This document shows, one piece after another, positions 62,013 through 64,000 of a DNA stretch of 64,000 nt (its first letter is position 1; the number at the start of each line of letters is the position of its first letter). This DNA comes from Candidatus Dormiibacterota bacterium (GTDB taxonomy: Bacteria; Chloroflexota; Dormibacteria; Dormibacterales; Dormibacteraceae). The position numbers and the translations under genes are program-made. Below the pieces are notes generated by a model. The model made no database searches and had not been told where the DNA came from. It saw only the letters and a program-made list of their open reading frames with translations. The stretch spans positions 1-64,000 of the forward strand of contig PNAG01000012.1 of the NCBI GenBank assembly GCA_003169845.1, given 5' to 3'.

Positions 62013-62366
62013 TCAGTCAACTAACTCGATGATCACCATTGGGGCGGCGTCGCCTTGGCGCGGGCCTTTGTGGATGATTCGCGTGTAGCCGCCCGGCCGC
62101 TCCGCCAGGCGGGGCAGCAGGTTCGAGAACAACCGCTCCACGACGTCGGCCTTGGAGATGTCCTGGGCCACCCGCCGGCGCGCGTTGAGGTCGTTGTCCT
62201 TCGCCGCGGTAATCAGCCGCTCGACCCATCGCCTCAGCTCCTTGGCCTTCGGCTCCGTGGTGGTGATGCGACCGCTTTCGAGCAAGGACGTGCACAGGTT
62301 GCGCATCAGCGCCTTGCGCGCGTCAGTGTCTCGGTTGAAATGGCGGCCGCTCTTTTGGTGTCGCAT
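62013..62366 (-). CDS. rplQ: 50S ribosomal protein L17
   Basis: The 117-aa protein starts MRHQKSGRHFNRDTDARKAL and includes RNLCTSLLESGRITTTEPKA and GGYTRIIHKGPRQGDAAPMV, full-length L17. It lies 6 bp downstream of rpoA and completes the alpha operon order rpsK-rpsD-rpoA-rplQ. Confidence 0.97.
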   Translation of the reverse strand: MRHQKSGRHFNRDTDARKALMRNLCTSLLESGRITTTEPKAKELRRWVERLITAAKDNDLNARRRVAQDISKADVVERLFSNLLPRLAERPGGYTRIIHKGPRQGDAAPMVIIELVD

Positions 62367-62372
62367 GCAGAT

Positions 62373-63341
62373 CTAGCCGCGCAGGACCGAGCCCATCTCT
62401 TCGGGCTTGATGAAGCCCTTCTCGACGAGCTTCTCCTTGATCTCATCGAGGGACTTGCGCCCAAAGTTGCGCAGCGCAAGCAGCTCCTCTTCTCGCTTCT
62501 GGAGCAGCTGGCCGACGGTCTGGATCTCGTTCGCCTTCAGGCAGTTGAACGCCCGGACCGAGAGGTCGAGCTCCTCGATGGGCGTGTCCATCAGCCGGTT
62601 CTGGCTGCCCTTCTCGCCGCGCATCTCCGCCTCGTGCTTCTCGATCGAGTCGCGGAAGCGGACGAAGAGGTTCAGGTGCTGGGTGAAGAGCTCGGCCGCG
62701 TGGCTGACTGCCTCCTCGGGCGACATCGTGCCGTCCGTCCAGACCTCGATGAGCAGCCGGTCGTAGTCGGTCGACTGGCCCACACGGGTCTTCTCGACGG
62801 TGAAGTTCGCCTTCTCGACCGGCGAGAAGATGGCGTCGATCGGGATCACTCCGATGGGCTGGCCTTCGCGCTTGTTGCGCTCGGCCGGCACGTAGCCCTT
62901 GCCGCGCTCCACGTTGAGCTCCATCCGCAGGTGGCCCTTCGCGGCCAGCGTGCAGATGTAGAGGTCGGGGTTGACGATCTCCACGTCAGAAGAGGCCTGG
63001 ATGTGCGACGCGCGCACCTCGGCCGGTCCTTTGACGTCGAGGATCAGGGTCACGGGGTCCTCGGTGAAGCTCTTGAGGCACAGGCGCTTCAGGTTGAGGA
63101 TGACCTCGGTCACGTCCTCCTTCACGTGCGGGATGGCCGTGAACTCGTGCGCGACGCCGTCGATCTGGATTGACGTGACGGCGGCGCCCCACAGCGAAGA
63201 GAGCAGCACGCGGCGGAGCGTGTTGCCCAGCGTGGTGCCGAATCCCGGGTCCAGCGGCTCGATGTCGAACTTGCCGTAGTTCGCGCTCGTCTCGAGCTTG
63301 CGAACCTGCGGGGTAACTGTCATCTGCGTGTCAATTGCCAA
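62373..63341 (-). CDS. rpoA: RNA polymerase alpha subunit
   Basis: The 322-aa subunit has the N-terminal dimerisation domain (PLDPGFGTTLGNTLRRVLLS, ASSDVEIVNPDLYICTLAAK) and the C-terminal DNA-contacting domain (ELDLSVRAFNCLKANEIQTV, then LRNFGRKSLDEIKEKLVEKG). Both domains are complete, so it can contact UP elements and activators. It lies 13 bp downstream of rpsD. Confidence 0.98.
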   Translation of the reverse strand: MAIDTQMTVTPQVRKLETSANYGKFDIEPLDPGFGTTLGNTLRRVLLSSLWGAAVTSIQIDGVAHEFTAIPHVKEDVTEVILNLKRLCLKSFTEDPVTLILDVKGPAEVRASHIQASSDVEIVNPDLYICTLAAKGHLRMELNVERGKGYVPAERNKREGQPIGVIPIDAIFSPVEKANFTVEKTRVGQSTDYDRLLIEVWTDGTMSPEEAVSHAAELFTQHLNLFVRFRDSIEKHEAEMRGEKGSQNRLMDTPIEELDLSVRAFNCLKANEIQTVGQLLQKREEELLALRNFGRKSLDEIKEKLVEKGFIKPEEMGSVLRG

Positions 63342-63354
63342 TTGGAAACTCCCT

Positions 63355-63975
63355 TTACCTTGAGTAGAACTCGACGATCAACTGCTCTTCGATCCCGGTC
63401 TCCATCTCGTGGCGGTCGGGCCGCGCGAGGATCTTTCCGGACTTGTCGTCGGCGCTGAATGAAAGCCATGACGGCACCGGCCGCACTCGGGATGCCTCGA
63501 GCGCGACATCGATCACGCCGTCGGCGGGCTTGACCTTCAGCACGTCACCGACCTTGAGCTGGTACGACGGCACGTTCACCGTCTTCCCGTTCACCTCAAA
63601 GTGGCGGTGCGACACGAGCTGTCGCGCCTGCTTGCGCGACGTGCCCAGGCCCAGCCGGTAAATCACGTTGTCGAGACGGAGCTCGAGGTGGCGGAGCAGG
63701 TTGACGCCGGTCACGCCCGGTTCCTTCGCCGCCGCGTCGAAGTAGTTGCGGAACTGCTTCTCGAGCAGGCCGTAAATGCGTCTCGCCTTCTGCTTGGCGC
63801 GCAGCTGCAGGCCGTAGTCCGACGTCTTGCGCTTGCGCGCCTGCCCGTGCATTCCGGGCGCGAAAGCGCGGCGCTCGATGGCGCACTTCGGCGTGTAGCA
63901 CCGCTCGCCTTTGAGGTACAGCTTGGCGCCCTCGCGGCGGCAGAAACGGCAGACGGGACCGCTGTAGTTGGCCAC
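63355..63975 (-). CDS. rpsD: 30S ribosomal protein S4, zinc-containing type
   Basis: The 206-aa protein has the S4 domain (RLDNVIYRLGLGTSRKQARQ then LVSHRHFEVNGKTVNVPSYQ). The N-terminus carries C-x2-C...C-x4-C (VCRFCRREGAKLYLKGERCY and TPKC), the zinc-binding C+ form. Initiation is at a GTG whose G is shared with the rpsK stop (TAGTG). S4 starts assembly of the 16S 5' domain and often represses its own operon. Confidence 0.97.
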   Translation of the reverse strand: MANYSGPVCRFCRREGAKLYLKGERCYTPKCAIERRAFAPGMHGQARKRKTSDYGLQLRAKQKARRIYGLLEKQFRNYFDAAAKEPGVTGVNLLRHLELRLDNVIYRLGLGTSRKQARQLVSHRHFEVNGKTVNVPSYQLKVGDVLKVKPADGVIDVALEASRVRPVPSWLSFSADDKSGKILARPDRHEMETGIEEQLIVEFYSR

Positions 63976-64000
63976 TAGACCCGCCTCCGCTTGGGAGGAC
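63975..64000 (-). CDS. rpsK: 30S ribosomal protein S11, C-terminal end only
   Basis: The last codons before the window edge read PPKRRRV followed by TAG, the invariant tail of S11. The stop overlaps the rpsD start by one base. The remainder is outside the window. Confidence 0.85.

Overview
The window is high-GC, densely packed bacterial chromosome. Roughly 28.5 kb of it (8.58-37.07 kb) is an integrated accessory island; the rest is core genome. The core gene set (rpsK-rpsD-rpoA-rplQ-truA-rplM-rpsI, groES-groEL under CIRCE operators, the tsaE-tsaB-rimI-tsaD cluster, cdaA-ybbR-glmS, a SigR-type sigma factor with a zinc anti-sigma partner) and several likely leaderless transcripts fit a high-GC Terrabacteria lineage such as Chloroflexota, Dormibacterota or Actinomycetota. 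I cannot fix the phylum without marker-gene trees.

Layout. 1-8.5 kb: a cut-off glycosyltransferase, a methyltransferase, an FAD oxidoreductase, a gluconate permease/kinase pair, a CsbD-type small protein, an Nramp-family transporter behind a strongly foldable 111-nt leader, and a DedA-RDD fusion. 8.58-37.07 kb: an island inserted in the anticodon loop of tRNA-Ser(CGA). The intact tRNA and a tyrosine recombinase lie at the right end, and a displaced tRNA 3' half at the left. 37-64 kb: core genes, mostly on the minus strand, punctuated by a short hairpin-forming repeat that I do not see in the island or to its left.

Island cargo, left to right: an unrecognised 561-aa protein overlapping a double-HxK PLD-nuclease-like protein; a type I restriction-modification operon (hsdM-hsdS-hsdR) ending in a YgjP-like metallopeptidase; a 0.7-kb array of 11-bp iteron-like repeats whose flanks duplicate a gene start four times, followed by a VirD4/TraD-like ATPase and a replication-relaxation protein; a CBASS-like operon (CD-NTase, E2-like protein, two related membrane proteins) divergent from an HTH/ImmA-IrrE pair resembling CapH-CapP; an AbiEi/AbiEii toxin-antitoxin pair with three operator copies; an unknown gene followed by a DUF433-type/DUF5615-type PIN-like pair; a DnaN sliding-clamp paralogue; and the integrase. 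Most of this cargo is defence or toxin-antitoxin in character.

The best candidates for undescribed biology are the 561-aa/PLD pair, the CBASS operon with two paralogous membrane proteins, the unknown gene plus large DUF433 fusion plus PIN-like gene, the mobile DnaN paralogue, the duplicated iteron/leader block, and the structured leader upstream of the Nramp gene. Functional assignments rest on motif recognition by eye; no database search was run.
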